Numbered from the stretch's first letter, positions 10,377-18,117 are shown. The stretch is 19,325 nt of DNA from Actinobacteria bacterium RBG_16_64_13 (GCA_001768675.1 MELN01000036.1:10902-30226); one strand, 5' to 3'. The notes: generated by a model not told the origin, from the sequence alone. Program-made: numbers and translations.

Positions 10377-11011
10377 GAGTCCTTCCGGTGGATCTGGGCC
10401 ATCATGTCGATGGTGTGTTCGATGTCATCCTCGCTCAAGGCGATGTCGACGTCGTTGTCGATCGCGCGGCGCACGTGGTAGTGAACGGCCGAGGAGACCG
10501 CCATGACCGCAAGGCGGGCCTCCTCCTCGACCGTCGCTTGCTCAGCGAGCCGCCGCCGCCATGGGTGGGCTGTGAGGTATTCGGCGACAATTCCGGCCAG
10601 CCAGGTGTCGAACTGGGCATCCGCGTTCACGTGCAGGTGGAAGAGAGAGGGGTTCTCGTGGATAAGGCGGCGCCGGCGGCGCATCAACTCCGAGGTGGGA
10701 TCGGCCTCGGCCACGCAGGCTCTCGCGACCCGGGCGATGCCCTTGAGCAGGTCGGCGCCTGCGTCCTCCAGGATCTTCTGGGCTCTGCCGCCCTCTATTC
10801 GGGGGAGGCCCGGGCCGCCTATGGCGACGTCTTTGCTTGGGAAGTAGTTGAAGAACGTTCGGAGCGACACCTCCGCCTTCGTGGCGATGGCCTCGGCCGT
10901 CGTGGCCTCGTATCCCTGGCGGTAGGCGATATCTACCGCCGCCATTTCGATGGCGAGGCGGGTGGCGGCCTTTTTGCGCTCGCGAAGTCCGATGGGGCAT
11001 TCATCGTGCAT
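10373..11011 (-). CDS. TetR-family transcriptional regulator
   Basis: This 212-residue regulator opens with GLRERKKAATRLAIEMAA (residues 8-25), the standard lead into a TetR DNA-binding domain. The helix-turn-helix is at about 37-61 (TTAEAIATKAEVSLRTFFNY, then FPSKD). The remaining all-helical C-terminal part is the ligand-binding and dimer domain and is poorly conserved, as usual. The start at 11011 is chosen because it gives a typical TetR N-terminus; in-frame starts at 11020, 11047 (ATG) and 11050 (GTG) are also possible. None has a good ribosome site, so a leaderless message is conceivable. It overlaps the DHA2 pump gene and is divergent from the plus-strand operon starting at 11121. Both may be its targets through the dyad at 11004-11037. 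Confidence 0.9.
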   Translation of the reverse strand: MHDECPIGLRERKKAATRLAIEMAAVDIAYRQGYEATTAEAIATKAEVSLRTFFNYFPSKDVAIGGPGLPRIEGGRAQKILEDAGADLLKGIARVARACVAEADPTSELMRRRRRLIHENPSLFHLHVNADAQFDTWLAGIVAEYLTAHPWRRRLAEQATVEEEARLAVMAVSSAVHYHVRRAIDNDVDIALSEDDIEHTIDMMAQIHRKDS

Positions 11012-11037
11012 GGAATGCATTATTGCACGAAATGCAA
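11004..11037. promoter_or_regulatory. Nested inverted repeats at the tetR start: probable TetR operator
   Basis: Several dyads overlap here. TCGTGCA (11004-11010) is matched by TGCACGA (11024-11030) across 13 bases, with the palindrome AATGCATT (11014-11021) almost at the centre. TGCATGGAATGCA (11007-11019) and TTGCACGAAATGCAA (11023-11037) are further perfect inverted repeats with 5-base arms. This AT-richer patch lies over the tetR start in the divergent tetR/small-ORF gap, where autoregulatory TetR operators usually sit. Binding itself is inferred. Confidence 0.55.
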
Positions 11038-11120
11038 GTTCATCCATCACTGCGGAGGGTCATCACCGCCGCTCGGGTGCGACAATAGTGGCCCCGATGG
11101 ATATGTAGGAGGAGGGTGCC

Positions 11121-11216
11121 GTGACGTACGCAGCGATCTCGTTCGGGGCCTTCTTCGCCGTCGGCGCTGTGATTGTGCTGGGCCGGCCGCGACGCCAGGT
11201 GGAGGGCCGGCGGTGA
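11121..11216 (+). CDS. 31-residue single-helix membrane peptide, coupled to glycerate kinase
   Basis: A GTG at 11121 starts the peptide MTYAAISFGAFFAVGAVIVL, continuing GRPRRQVEGRR before TGA. About 18 hydrophobic residues (4-21) form one predicted transmembrane helix, followed by an arginine-rich tail that would stay in the cytoplasm (positive-inside rule). An unusually strong Shine-Dalgarno run, AGGAGGAGGG (11107-11116), lies 4-5 bases before the start. The stop overlaps the glycerate kinase GTG (GTGA, 11213-11216). The strong ribosome site, the gene-like overlap and the amphipathic layout argue for real translation. No family is recognised. It may be a small membrane factor, or a leader peptide whose translation drives expression of the next gene. 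Confidence 0.6.
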   Translation: MTYAAISFGAFFAVGAVIVLGRPRRQVEGRR

Positions 11217-12355
11217 AGAAGATCGTGGTCGCTCCCGATTCGTTCAAGGTCACCATGACCTCGAGCGAGGTCTGCGACCTGATGGCGGAGGGCATTCGCA
11301 GGGTCTTCCCAGACGCCACGGTGACGAAGCTGCCTACCGCCGACGGGGGAGAGGGCACCGTCGACGCGGTCGTCGGCGCCCTGGGGGGCAGCAGGCGGAC
11401 GATCGCCGCCAAGGACCCCTTCTTCCACGATATTCGAGCCTCGTACGGCGTCGTCCACAATGGACGGACTGCGATCGTGGAGATGGCGGCGGCATCGGGG
11501 TTGGGGCTGGTGGGCGACCGCGGCAATCCTTGGCTGACAACCACCTACGGCACGGGGCAACTTCTTGCCCACGCTCTCGAAGCCGGCTGCGAGGAGCTTG
11601 TGGTTGGCATCGGGGGCAGCGCGACCAACGACGGGGGAGTGGGAATGGCCGCGGCGCTCGGGTTCAGGTTCCTCGACCGCGACGGCAACGACATCGTCCC
11701 CACCGGCGGCGGGCTTGCCGACTTGGCGAAGATCGACCCTTCGGGCAGACACCGCCTGCTCGGGCAACGGCCCATCACGGCGGCCTGTGACGTGGACAAT
11801 CCCCTGTGCGGACCTCGAGGTGCCTCGCGGATCTTCGGACCGCAGAAAGGCGCCGACCCCGAGATGGCGGACCGCCTCGACCGCAACTTGCAGCACCTGG
11901 CCGAGGTCGTCTCCCGCGATCTGGCGGTCGACATCCTCGACCTACCGGGGGGCGGCGCGGCCGGGGGGCTGGGAGCCGGAATGGTGGTGTTCACCGGAGC
12001 CTCGCTGGTGTCTGGAATCGACTTGGTCCTCGACCTCATCGGCTTCGACGGCGTCCTGGAGGGCGCGGACCTGGTGATCACCGGCGAAGGGCGGCTCGAC
12101 GCCCAGAGCCTCGGCGGGAAAGTGCCCATCGGGGTGGCGCGGCGCGCGGCCAAGGCCGGCGTGCCCGTCGTAGCCATCGTGGGGGAGATTGCCGGCGACT
12201 TGTCGCGCGTCTACGAAACGGGCATCAGAGCCGTGTTCCCCACGAATCGCGACGGCCGGCCGTTCAGCGAAGCACGCAAGACCGCCAGAGAAGATCTGGT
12301 GACAGCGGTGATATCCGCGATGCGGGGTCTAGAAACCCTCGGAGAACAACGGTAG
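11213..12355 (+). CDS. garK: Glycerate 2-kinase (GarK/GlxK family)
   Basis: This 380-residue soluble enzyme phosphorylates D-glycerate with ATP, giving 2-phosphoglycerate in the GarK/GlxK class. It shows the class hallmarks: MKKIVVAPDSFKVTMTSSEV at the start, PTADGGEGTVDA (about 42-53), TTTYGTGQLL, VGIGGSATNDGGVGMAAALG, CDVDNPLCGPRGA, FGPQKGA, and near the C-terminus DLVITGEGRLDAQSLGGK. Length is typical. The GTG start is supported by GGAGGG (11201-11206), six bases upstream, and by overlap with the 31-residue peptide gene; longer in-frame extensions run antisense through tetR and are rejected. Glycerate commonly arises from tartronate semialdehyde, serine or sugar-acid breakdown. In this operon it may route a C3 product to glycolysis. 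Which glycerate source applies is inference. Confidence 0.93.
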   Translation: MKKIVVAPDSFKVTMTSSEVCDLMAEGIRRVFPDATVTKLPTADGGEGTVDAVVGALGGSRRTIAAKDPFFHDIRASYGVVHNGRTAIVEMAAASGLGLVGDRGNPWLTTTYGTGQLLAHALEAGCEELVVGIGGSATNDGGVGMAAALGFRFLDRDGNDIVPTGGGLADLAKIDPSGRHRLLGQRPITAACDVDNPLCGPRGASRIFGPQKGADPEMADRLDRNLQHLAEVVSRDLAVDILDLPGGGAAGGLGAGMVVFTGASLVSGIDLVLDLIGFDGVLEGADLVITGEGRLDAQSLGGKVPIGVARRAAKAGVPVVAIVGEIAGDLSRVYETGIRAVFPTNRDGRPFSEARKTAREDLVTAVISAMRGLETLGEQR

Positions 12356-12434
12356 TGTGGCGGGTAGTGCGGCGGCTGACGGCTCGAGCGGGTACGCGGG
12401 GGACACGATAGATCACCACCAGAAGGGGAGATCG

Positions 12435-12866
12435 ATGAGCGTCAAGATCGAGCATGTCGAGTGGCCGGACCGGCCGGACGTGATGATGCCGTACTCACCC
12501 GCCATCAAGGTGACCGGAGGCAGCCTGCTCTTCTTCGCCGGGGTGACCGCGGCCCCCGTCTACCATAGCCATCCCCACATTCCGGCCGAGTTTGACGACA
12601 TCCCGCCCGACATGGCCACCCAGGCCCGGATGACCATGGAGAATCTCAAGAAGTCGGTCGAAGCCGCCGGGGGCACCCTACAGAACGTGGTGCACTGCAA
12701 GCGCTTCCTGACCAATCTCGATCTCCAAGACGATCTGAACAAAGTCTGGAACGAGTATATGGGGGCCTACAAGCCGACCTCGACCACCGTCCAGGTGCAG
12801 CGCCTGGCGACCGACCCGCGTTGCCTGGTGGAGATAGACGCGATCGCGGTCGTCGACGATCGGTAA
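12435..12866 (+). CDS. RidA/YjgF/YER057c-family protein
   Basis: This 143-residue protein contains a complete RidA-type domain: SPAIKVTGGSLLFFAGVTA (21-39), QARMTMENLKKSVEAAGGTL (63-82), VVHCKRFLTNL, and the signature DPRCLVEIDAIAV (127-139). That signature has Arg129 and Glu133 where RidA enamine/imine deaminases keep their substrate-anchoring arginine and acid. Classic members release ammonia from reactive 2-aminoacrylate; many relatives in catabolic operons act on other enamines or tautomers. AAGGGGAG lies about 7 bases before the ATG at 12435; an upstream in-frame ATG at 12357 lacks such a site. It follows glycerate kinase by 79 bases and precedes the hydrolase by 37, so it belongs to the same operon. 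The insertion YHSHPHIPAEFDDIPPD (43-59) in place of the usual short loop suggests a specialised subgroup. Confidence 0.9.
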   Translation: MSVKIEHVEWPDRPDVMMPYSPAIKVTGGSLLFFAGVTAAPVYHSHPHIPAEFDDIPPDMATQARMTMENLKKSVEAAGGTLQNVVHCKRFLTNLDLQDDLNKVWNEYMGAYKPTSTTVQVQRLATDPRCLVEIDAIAVVDDR

Positions 12867-12903
12867 GACCGGCACACGGTTTCCTCGAAAGGAGCGCGGT
12901 GAA

Positions 12904-14682
12904 ATGGCGAAACAACCCGAGGACCTGATCTTCTGCAAACCAGTCTCACTCGTTGAAGGAGGTTACCCCGGGTTCGCCCCTCGCACGGTGAAGACCCAGG
13001 GCGTGGTGATCGAGTACGACGTCACGATCCCCCTGCGAGATGGCGTGATGATCTACGCCGACGTGTATCGTCCGGACAGACCTGGCCGGTTCCCGCCGCT
13101 CATCCAATGGGGCCCCTACGGCAAGCACGGCCGGGTCCTCTATGCCCACCTGGGGAACACCGGGCTCTTCGACGAGGATTTCAACGAGTTCACCAAGTTC
13201 GAGGCTGCCGACCCGGTCTACTGGTGCCGGAATGGCTATGTGATCATCAACGTCGATCCTCGTGGCACCTGGAATTGCAAGGGCGACCTTACCTGGATGA
13301 GCGAGCAGGAAGTCGAGGACATCTACGACCTGATCGAGTGGGCGGGCACACGGGAATGGAGTAACGGCAAGGTAGGCATGCAGGGGGTGTCCTATCTCGC
13401 CTGGAGCCAGTGGAAAGTCGCGGCCGCCCACCCGCCTCATCTGGCGGCCATCAACCCTTGGGAAGGGGTGAGCGATTTCTACCGGGAGCTCGCCTTCCAC
13501 GGGGGCATCCCCGAAACCCTCTTCTGCGCCATGTGGCAGGACAACGTTCGCTACTCGACCACTCGTGTCGAGGACTTTCTTGCCATGCAGAGACTCCATC
13601 CTCTCTACGACGAGTTCTGGGCCGGCAAGAACGCCGACCTCTCCAAGATAACGGTGCCTGCCCTCGTCGTCGCCTCCTGGACCGACCATGGCCTGCACAA
13701 TCGCGGCACTGTCGAGGGGTTCAAGCAGATCTCATCCAAAGACAAATGGCTCATCGTACACGGCCGTAAGAAGTGGTGGCATTTCTATCTGCCGGAGAAC
13801 GTGGAGAGGCAGCGGCAGTTCTTCGACCGGTTTCTCAGGGGCATCGACAATCACGTGAAAGACTGTCCGAAGGTCACCATCGAGGTACGGGAGAAGTACT
13901 ACGTCGGCGAGACCCGCACCGAGAACGAGTGGCCGCTCGCCCGCACCGAGTACACCAAGTACTTCCTTGATGCAGGCAACAGGAGTCTCACCAAGACGCT
14001 CCCGAAGGACGAGTCCACCGCGAGATACAACGTCGATCGCGACTACGCGGTCGAGGACCCCAGCCGGTACAGCAAGTACTACCTCGAGTCGGCTGAAGCG
14101 ATTCTGGCCGAGACCGCCTCTGAGGACCCGCTGTCGACCAAGTACCGGGCCGGCGGCCTCGACGCGGCGGCTCAGAAGGCCATGTTCGAGCTGGAGTTTT
14201 CCGAGCGGACAGAGCTCACCGGTCACATGAATCTGAGACTCTGGGTGCAGGCAGAGGGCAGCGACGATCTGGACCTGTTCGTAGCCCTCGAGAAGATCGA
14301 CCCGGCGGGCTTTCTAGTGCCGCTGGCGTTCTTCGGGAACCATGATGATGGACCTGTCGCTCTGGGATGGCTCCGCGCCTCCCACCGGGAACTGGACGAA
14401 GAGAAGTCGACACCCTGGCAGCCGGTTCACAAGCATGCTCGCGAACTCAAGCTCGGCCCGGGAGAAGTAGTCCCGGTGAACATCGAGATCCTGCCCACGA
14501 GCATTCTGTTTGAAAAAGGCGAGAAACTCCGTCTTGTGGTTGGCGGCAGTGATCTCTATTGGTACCCGTCGGAAGGACATACCAACGGGCATCTGGACAC
14601 GGTCAACCAGGGGCATCATGTGATCCACACGGGCGGGAAGCACGAGTCGTATCTGCTTGCCCCGGTGATACCGCCTCGATAA
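12904..14682 (+). CDS. CocE/NonD-family acyl hydrolase (X-Pro dipeptidyl-peptidase S15-like)
   Basis: This 592-residue alpha/beta hydrolase has the CocE/NonD architecture. A catalytic domain opens with VTIPLRDGVMIYADVYRPD (40-58) and VDPRGTWNCKGD (117-128). The nucleophile elbow GMQGVSYLAWSQW (158-170) holds Ser163. SWTDHGLHNRGTVEGF (259-273) supplies the likely acid Asp261. A C-terminal jelly-roll domain contains LRLWVQAEGSDDLDLFVAL and ends with the usual HTGGKHESYLLAPVIP. The catalytic His is less clear: H286 in VHGRKKWWHFY is the likely candidate, H293 another. No signal peptide, so cytoplasmic. Family members cleave esters and amides, including cocaine, beta-lactam esters and X-Pro peptides. 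It lies 10 bases before the Mo-enzyme gene, so a role in releasing the Mo enzyme's substrate from an ester is plausible, not shown. Confidence 0.9.
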   Translation: MAKQPEDLIFCKPVSLVEGGYPGFAPRTVKTQGVVIEYDVTIPLRDGVMIYADVYRPDRPGRFPPLIQWGPYGKHGRVLYAHLGNTGLFDEDFNEFTKFEAADPVYWCRNGYVIINVDPRGTWNCKGDLTWMSEQEVEDIYDLIEWAGTREWSNGKVGMQGVSYLAWSQWKVAAAHPPHLAAINPWEGVSDFYRELAFHGGIPETLFCAMWQDNVRYSTTRVEDFLAMQRLHPLYDEFWAGKNADLSKITVPALVVASWTDHGLHNRGTVEGFKQISSKDKWLIVHGRKKWWHFYLPENVERQRQFFDRFLRGIDNHVKDCPKVTIEVREKYYVGETRTENEWPLARTEYTKYFLDAGNRSLTKTLPKDESTARYNVDRDYAVEDPSRYSKYYLESAEAILAETASEDPLSTKYRAGGLDAAAQKAMFELEFSERTELTGHMNLRLWVQAEGSDDLDLFVALEKIDPAGFLVPLAFFGNHDDGPVALGWLRASHRELDEEKSTPWQPVHKHARELKLGPGEVVPVNIEILPTSILFEKGEKLRLVVGGSDLYWYPSEGHTNGHLDTVNQGHHVIHTGGKHESYLLAPVIPPR

Positions 14683-14692
14683 GGAGACCATC

Positions 14693-17293
14693 GTGGAAGA
14701 GTACGTGACGAGACCACCGAACTCGGCCGGCGAGAAGACGCTCGTCCGCGACATCAGTTGGTGCGGCGTGTTCAACGGGGCCAACGCTTCGATGGTCGAC
14801 GTCAAGGACGGCAAGATCATCCGCATCCGCCCCGCTCGCTACTACGATCAGTACACCAAGGAGGAAGTCAAACCTTGGGTGATGCACGCCCGGGGCAAGA
14901 CCTTCGAGCCCAGCGACAAGAGCTTGATCCCTCCGCTCAGCCTCGCCTACAAGAAGCGCGTGTTCTCGCCCGGACGCATCCGCTATCCCATGAAGCGGGT
15001 GGATTGGGACCCCAAGGGCGAGCGCAACCCGCAGAACCGCGGCGTCAGTAAGTACGAGCGGATCAGCTGGGACGAGGCCCTGGACCTCATCACCAGCGAG
15101 ATACTGCGCATCAAAGAGACCTATGGTCCTACGGCCATCCTCAACCAGTCCGACCAGCACGGCGAGAACAAGGTGGTGCACGGTCCGCACGGCTGCATGC
15201 GCAAGCTGCTTACTATGCTGGGAGGCTACACGTTGCAGGTCCGCGACGCCGACAGCTGGGAGGGCTGGTGGTGGGGAGCGAAGCACGCCTGGGGTTGCGA
15301 GCCGGTCGGCCAGCAGATGCCCCAGAAGAACCTTCTCTGGGATATCTCCAAGAATGCTGAACTTCTCCTGTTCTGGGGCTGCGACCAGGAAACCACGGTG
15401 TGGGGGTGGCAGGGGCAGCTCACCAGCCGCTTGAGCTACTGGTGGACCGAGCTCGGCATCAAGCAGATCTACATCGCTCCCGACGTCAACTACGCCAACG
15501 CCGTGCACGCCGACAAGTGGATTCCCGTCTTGCCTAACACCGACGCCGCCCTCTATCTGGCCATCGCTCACCAGTGGTTCAAGGAGGGCACGTACGACAA
15601 GGACTACCTCGAGACTCACGCCTACGGGGTGGACAAGTTCGAGGACTACGTGATGGGGAAGGACGACGGCGTGCCCAAGTCCGCGGAATGGGCCGCCCCC
15701 ATCACCGGGGTGTCGTCGCGGGTCATCAAGGCGCTTGCCAGAGAGTGGGCCTCCAAGCGCACCACGGTCGTCATCGGCAACGGCGGCCCGGGCATCCGGG
15801 GGCCATATGCCACTGAACCCGCCCGTTTGCAGGTGCTTTGTCTGGCCATGCAGGGCCTGGGGAGACCGGGGTGCAACCAGGCCAAGATGATCGAGTGGGG
15901 CCTCCTCGATAACTTCGAGCAAATGTCACCGCCGGCGCCTTCGGTTCTCACGAACCTGGGCGCCGCCTACACGGGCAGTACTCCGGCAGTGACCAATCAT
16001 CCCTCGTTCATACCGAAGAGCCTTGTGCCTAAAGCTATACTTGAGGGTGAGATAGACTGGTGGGGGAACGAGAGCGAGTTCACCGTCCGGGAAGATCAGT
16101 TTGTCCACTACAAGTACCCGGCCGACGGCTGCTCGAAGATACACATGGTGTGGACCGACTCGCCCTCCTGGATCACCTGTTGGAACAGCGGCAACGACTA
16201 TGTGCGGGCCATCCGCAAGCCGGACATCGAGTTCATGCTGGCGCAGCATCCCTGGCTGGAGAACGACTGCCTGTTCGCCGACGTCATCCTGCCGGTGAAC
16301 ACCACGCTGGAAGAGGACGATATCGGCAGCGACATCTTCAGCGGGCAGATGAATCTCCTGTTCCCAGAAGAGAGGTGCATCGAGCCGCTGGGAGAGTCGT
16401 GCAGCGACTACGAGGTGGTCTGTCGGATAGCCGAGCGGTTGGGGCTCCTGGAGGAGTACACCGGTGGGAGGACCATCCCCGAACTCATCAAGCTTGGGTA
16501 TGAGACCTCTAGGGTCGCTCATCTCATCAGTTGGGAGGATCTCCAGAAGAAGGGTTACTACGTGGTCTCTCCCGATGCCGACTGGGAGAAGATCCCGGCG
16601 GGACTGATCGAGTTCTACGACGATCCGGAAGGGCACCCGCTGAGCACGCCAACGGGGAAGGTCGAATTCTATGCCACCGGTCTGGCCGAGCATTTCCCCG
16701 ACGATCTGGAGCGCCCCCCTGTGCCCAAGTGGATCCCCCAGGGGCTCTACCACGAAGAGACCATCGGCACCGAGCGGTCGAAAAAGTATCCGTTGCTGGT
16801 CATGAGCAACCACCCCCGCTGGGGAGTCCACTCCGAGCATGACGACATCACCTGGCTGCGCGAGATCGAGACCTGCAAGGTGCGCGGCATTGACGGCTAC
16901 CAGTACCAACCGCTGTGGATCAATCCGGTCGACGCGGCGGCGCGGGGTATCAAGGGCGGAGACGTGGTGTCCATCGTCAACGAGCGCGGGGTCGTTCTGG
17001 CGGGAGCGTACATCACCGAGCGCATCAGGCCGGGAGCGGTGGGCATCGACCATGGCGCCAAGTACGATCCTGTGGTGCCCGGTGAGATCGACCGGGGCGG
17101 GGCCATCAACACCATCGTCCCACGCAACACGACCTCCAAGAATGCCTGCGGGCACGCGGTCAGCGGTTTTCTGGTGGAGGTGGAGAAGACCGACCTGGAG
17201 GCATTGAGGGCCAAGTATCCCGAGGCCTTCGCCCGGGAATGCCATATCACCGCCGGGCCGTGTCTGGCCGGGTTTACGGAGGGAGGCGCCTGA
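14693..17293 (+). CDS. Molybdopterin (bis-MGD) oxidoreductase, pyrogallol-phloroglucinol transhydroxylase-like large subunit
   Basis: This 866-residue catalytic subunit belongs to the DMSO reductase superfamily. Landmarks that match the Pelobacter acidigallici transhydroxylase alpha chain (about 875 residues): PMKRVDWDPKGERNPQ (99-114), YERISWDEALDLI (121-133), DADSWEGWWWG (185-195) with Asp187-Ser188-Trp189 at the Mo-ligand serine, CIEPLGESCSDYE (562-574) and a C-terminal dinucleotide-binding block near NTTSKNACGHAVSG. As in that enzyme, the N-terminus has no Cys motif for an Fe-S cluster and no twin-arginine signal, so it is soluble and cytoplasmic. Known relatives transfer or add hydroxyl groups on polyphenols (transhydroxylase, resorcinol hydroxylase). 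GTG start 14693 has AAGGAG at 14682-14687, six bases upstream. The stop overlaps the small-subunit ATG by one base. Exact substrate is uncertain because pocket regions differ. Confidence 0.9.
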   Translation: MEEYVTRPPNSAGEKTLVRDISWCGVFNGANASMVDVKDGKIIRIRPARYYDQYTKEEVKPWVMHARGKTFEPSDKSLIPPLSLAYKKRVFSPGRIRYPMKRVDWDPKGERNPQNRGVSKYERISWDEALDLITSEILRIKETYGPTAILNQSDQHGENKVVHGPHGCMRKLLTMLGGYTLQVRDADSWEGWWWGAKHAWGCEPVGQQMPQKNLLWDISKNAELLLFWGCDQETTVWGWQGQLTSRLSYWWTELGIKQIYIAPDVNYANAVHADKWIPVLPNTDAALYLAIAHQWFKEGTYDKDYLETHAYGVDKFEDYVMGKDDGVPKSAEWAAPITGVSSRVIKALAREWASKRTTVVIGNGGPGIRGPYATEPARLQVLCLAMQGLGRPGCNQAKMIEWGLLDNFEQMSPPAPSVLTNLGAAYTGSTPAVTNHPSFIPKSLVPKAILEGEIDWWGNESEFTVREDQFVHYKYPADGCSKIHMVWTDSPSWITCWNSGNDYVRAIRKPDIEFMLAQHPWLENDCLFADVILPVNTTLEEDDIGSDIFSGQMNLLFPEERCIEPLGESCSDYEVVCRIAERLGLLEEYTGGRTIPELIKLGYETSRVAHLISWEDLQKKGYYVVSPDADWEKIPAGLIEFYDDPEGHPLSTPTGKVEFYATGLAEHFPDDLERPPVPKWIPQGLYHEETIGTERSKKYPLLVMSNHPRWGVHSEHDDITWLREIETCKVRGIDGYQYQPLWINPVDAAARGIKGGDVVSIVNERGVVLAGAYITERIRPGAVGIDHGAKYDPVVPGEIDRGGAINTIVPRNTTSKNACGHAVSGFLVEVEKTDLEALRAKYPEAFARECHITAGPCLAGFTEGGA

Positions 17294-18117
17294 TGGGCAA
17301 GGTGATGATCATCGATCTGGCTATCTGCAATGGATGCCATAACTGCCAGGTGGCCTGCAAGGACGAGCACGTGGCCAACGACTGGTCGCCCGTCGCCAAA
17401 CCTCAGCCGGACACCGGCCAGTTCTGGAACAAGGTCGTCAACATGGAGCGGGGGAGCTTCCCCAAGGTGCAGGTGACTTACCATCACTCTATCTGCCAGC
17501 ACTGCGAGGATGCCCCCTGCCTCGAGGCCTGCACAGCTCACGCCATCTACCGCCGCGCGGACGGCATCGTCATCATCGATCCGGAGAAATGCCGCGGCAA
17601 CCAGCTTTGCCTCGAGGCCTGTCCATATGAGAACGTCATCTACTTCAACCACGACCTCAACATCGCCCAGAAATGCACCTTCTGCGCCCATCTCATCGAC
17701 CGGGGTTGGACCGAGACCCGGTGCTCCGACGCCTGCCCCACAGGAGCTTTCACGTTCGGAGACGAGCAAGACCTTAAGGAGAAGATCGCCCAGGCCGAAC
17801 TCCTCAAGCCGGAGCTTCCCACCGGCCCTCGCGTCTACTACTTCAACCTTCCCAAGAAATGGATCGCGGGAGCAGTCCTCGACTCGGAGGCCGACGAGTG
17901 CCTAGAGGGGGCGGCCGTCACGGCGACCGACACAAGGACCGGCGGCGCCGTCACGACCACGACCGACAACTACGGCGATTTCTGGCTCAGAGACCTCAAG
18001 GACGGGCAATACACGGTCGCTGTCGAGAAAGAGGGGTACCTCACGCGAAAGCTCGGCCCTGTCGATGCCACCCAGAAGGACCAGAACCTGGGTGACATCG
18101 TGCTGTGGCGGGCGTGA
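17293..18117 (+). CDS. Fe-S small subunit of transhydroxylase-like Mo enzyme with C-terminal prealbumin-like domain
   Basis: This 274-residue electron-transfer subunit has a DmsB-like double ferredoxin part (1-160). Its cysteine groups are 12-15-18-22, 68-71-76-80, 100-106-110 and 128-131-144-148. The third group has Asn103 where a cysteine would complete CxxCxxCxxxC. The remainder (about 187-270: AGAVLDSEADECLEGAAVTA, then TTTTDNYGDFWLRDLKDGQY and TVAVEKEGYL) is a carboxypeptidase-regulatory/prealbumin-like beta sandwich. The same three-part plan and nearly the same length are known from the small subunit of Pelobacter transhydroxylase, reported to hold three [4Fe-4S] clusters. No signal peptide or membrane anchor is present and no NrfD/DmsC-type gene is nearby, so the complex is soluble. 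GGGAGG at 17281-17286 and the TGATG overlap define the start. Confidence 0.93.
   Translation: MGKVMIIDLAICNGCHNCQVACKDEHVANDWSPVAKPQPDTGQFWNKVVNMERGSFPKVQVTYHHSICQHCEDAPCLEACTAHAIYRRADGIVIIDPEKCRGNQLCLEACPYENVIYFNHDLNIAQKCTFCAHLIDRGWTETRCSDACPTGAFTFGDEQDLKEKIAQAELLKPELPTGPRVYYFNLPKKWIAGAVLDSEADECLEGAAVTATDTRTGGAVTTTTDNYGDFWLRDLKDGQYTVAVEKEGYLTRKLGPVDATQKDQNLGDIVLWRA

Noticed and set aside
10388..11212. N-terminal extension of the glycerate kinase frame running back through tetR
   Set aside because: The extension is antisense to tetR and not kinase-like. The GTG at 11213 has GGAGGG at the right distance and gives the exact family N-terminus MKKIVVAPDSFK.
14603..17245. Two consecutive 439-codon minus-strand frames opposite the Mo enzyme gene
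   Set aside because: Both are antisense mirrors of a well-supported coding frame, have no family motifs or ribosome sites, and their similar lengths appear coincidental.
14693..17293. Formate dehydrogenase, nitrate reductase or DMSO reductase for the Mo enzyme
   Set aside because: There is no N-terminal Fe-S cysteine motif, no Cys/Sec ligand pattern, no twin-arginine signal and no membrane anchor gene. The Asp-Ser-Trp motif and the partner subunit with a prealbumin-like tail fit transhydroxylase-type enzymes.
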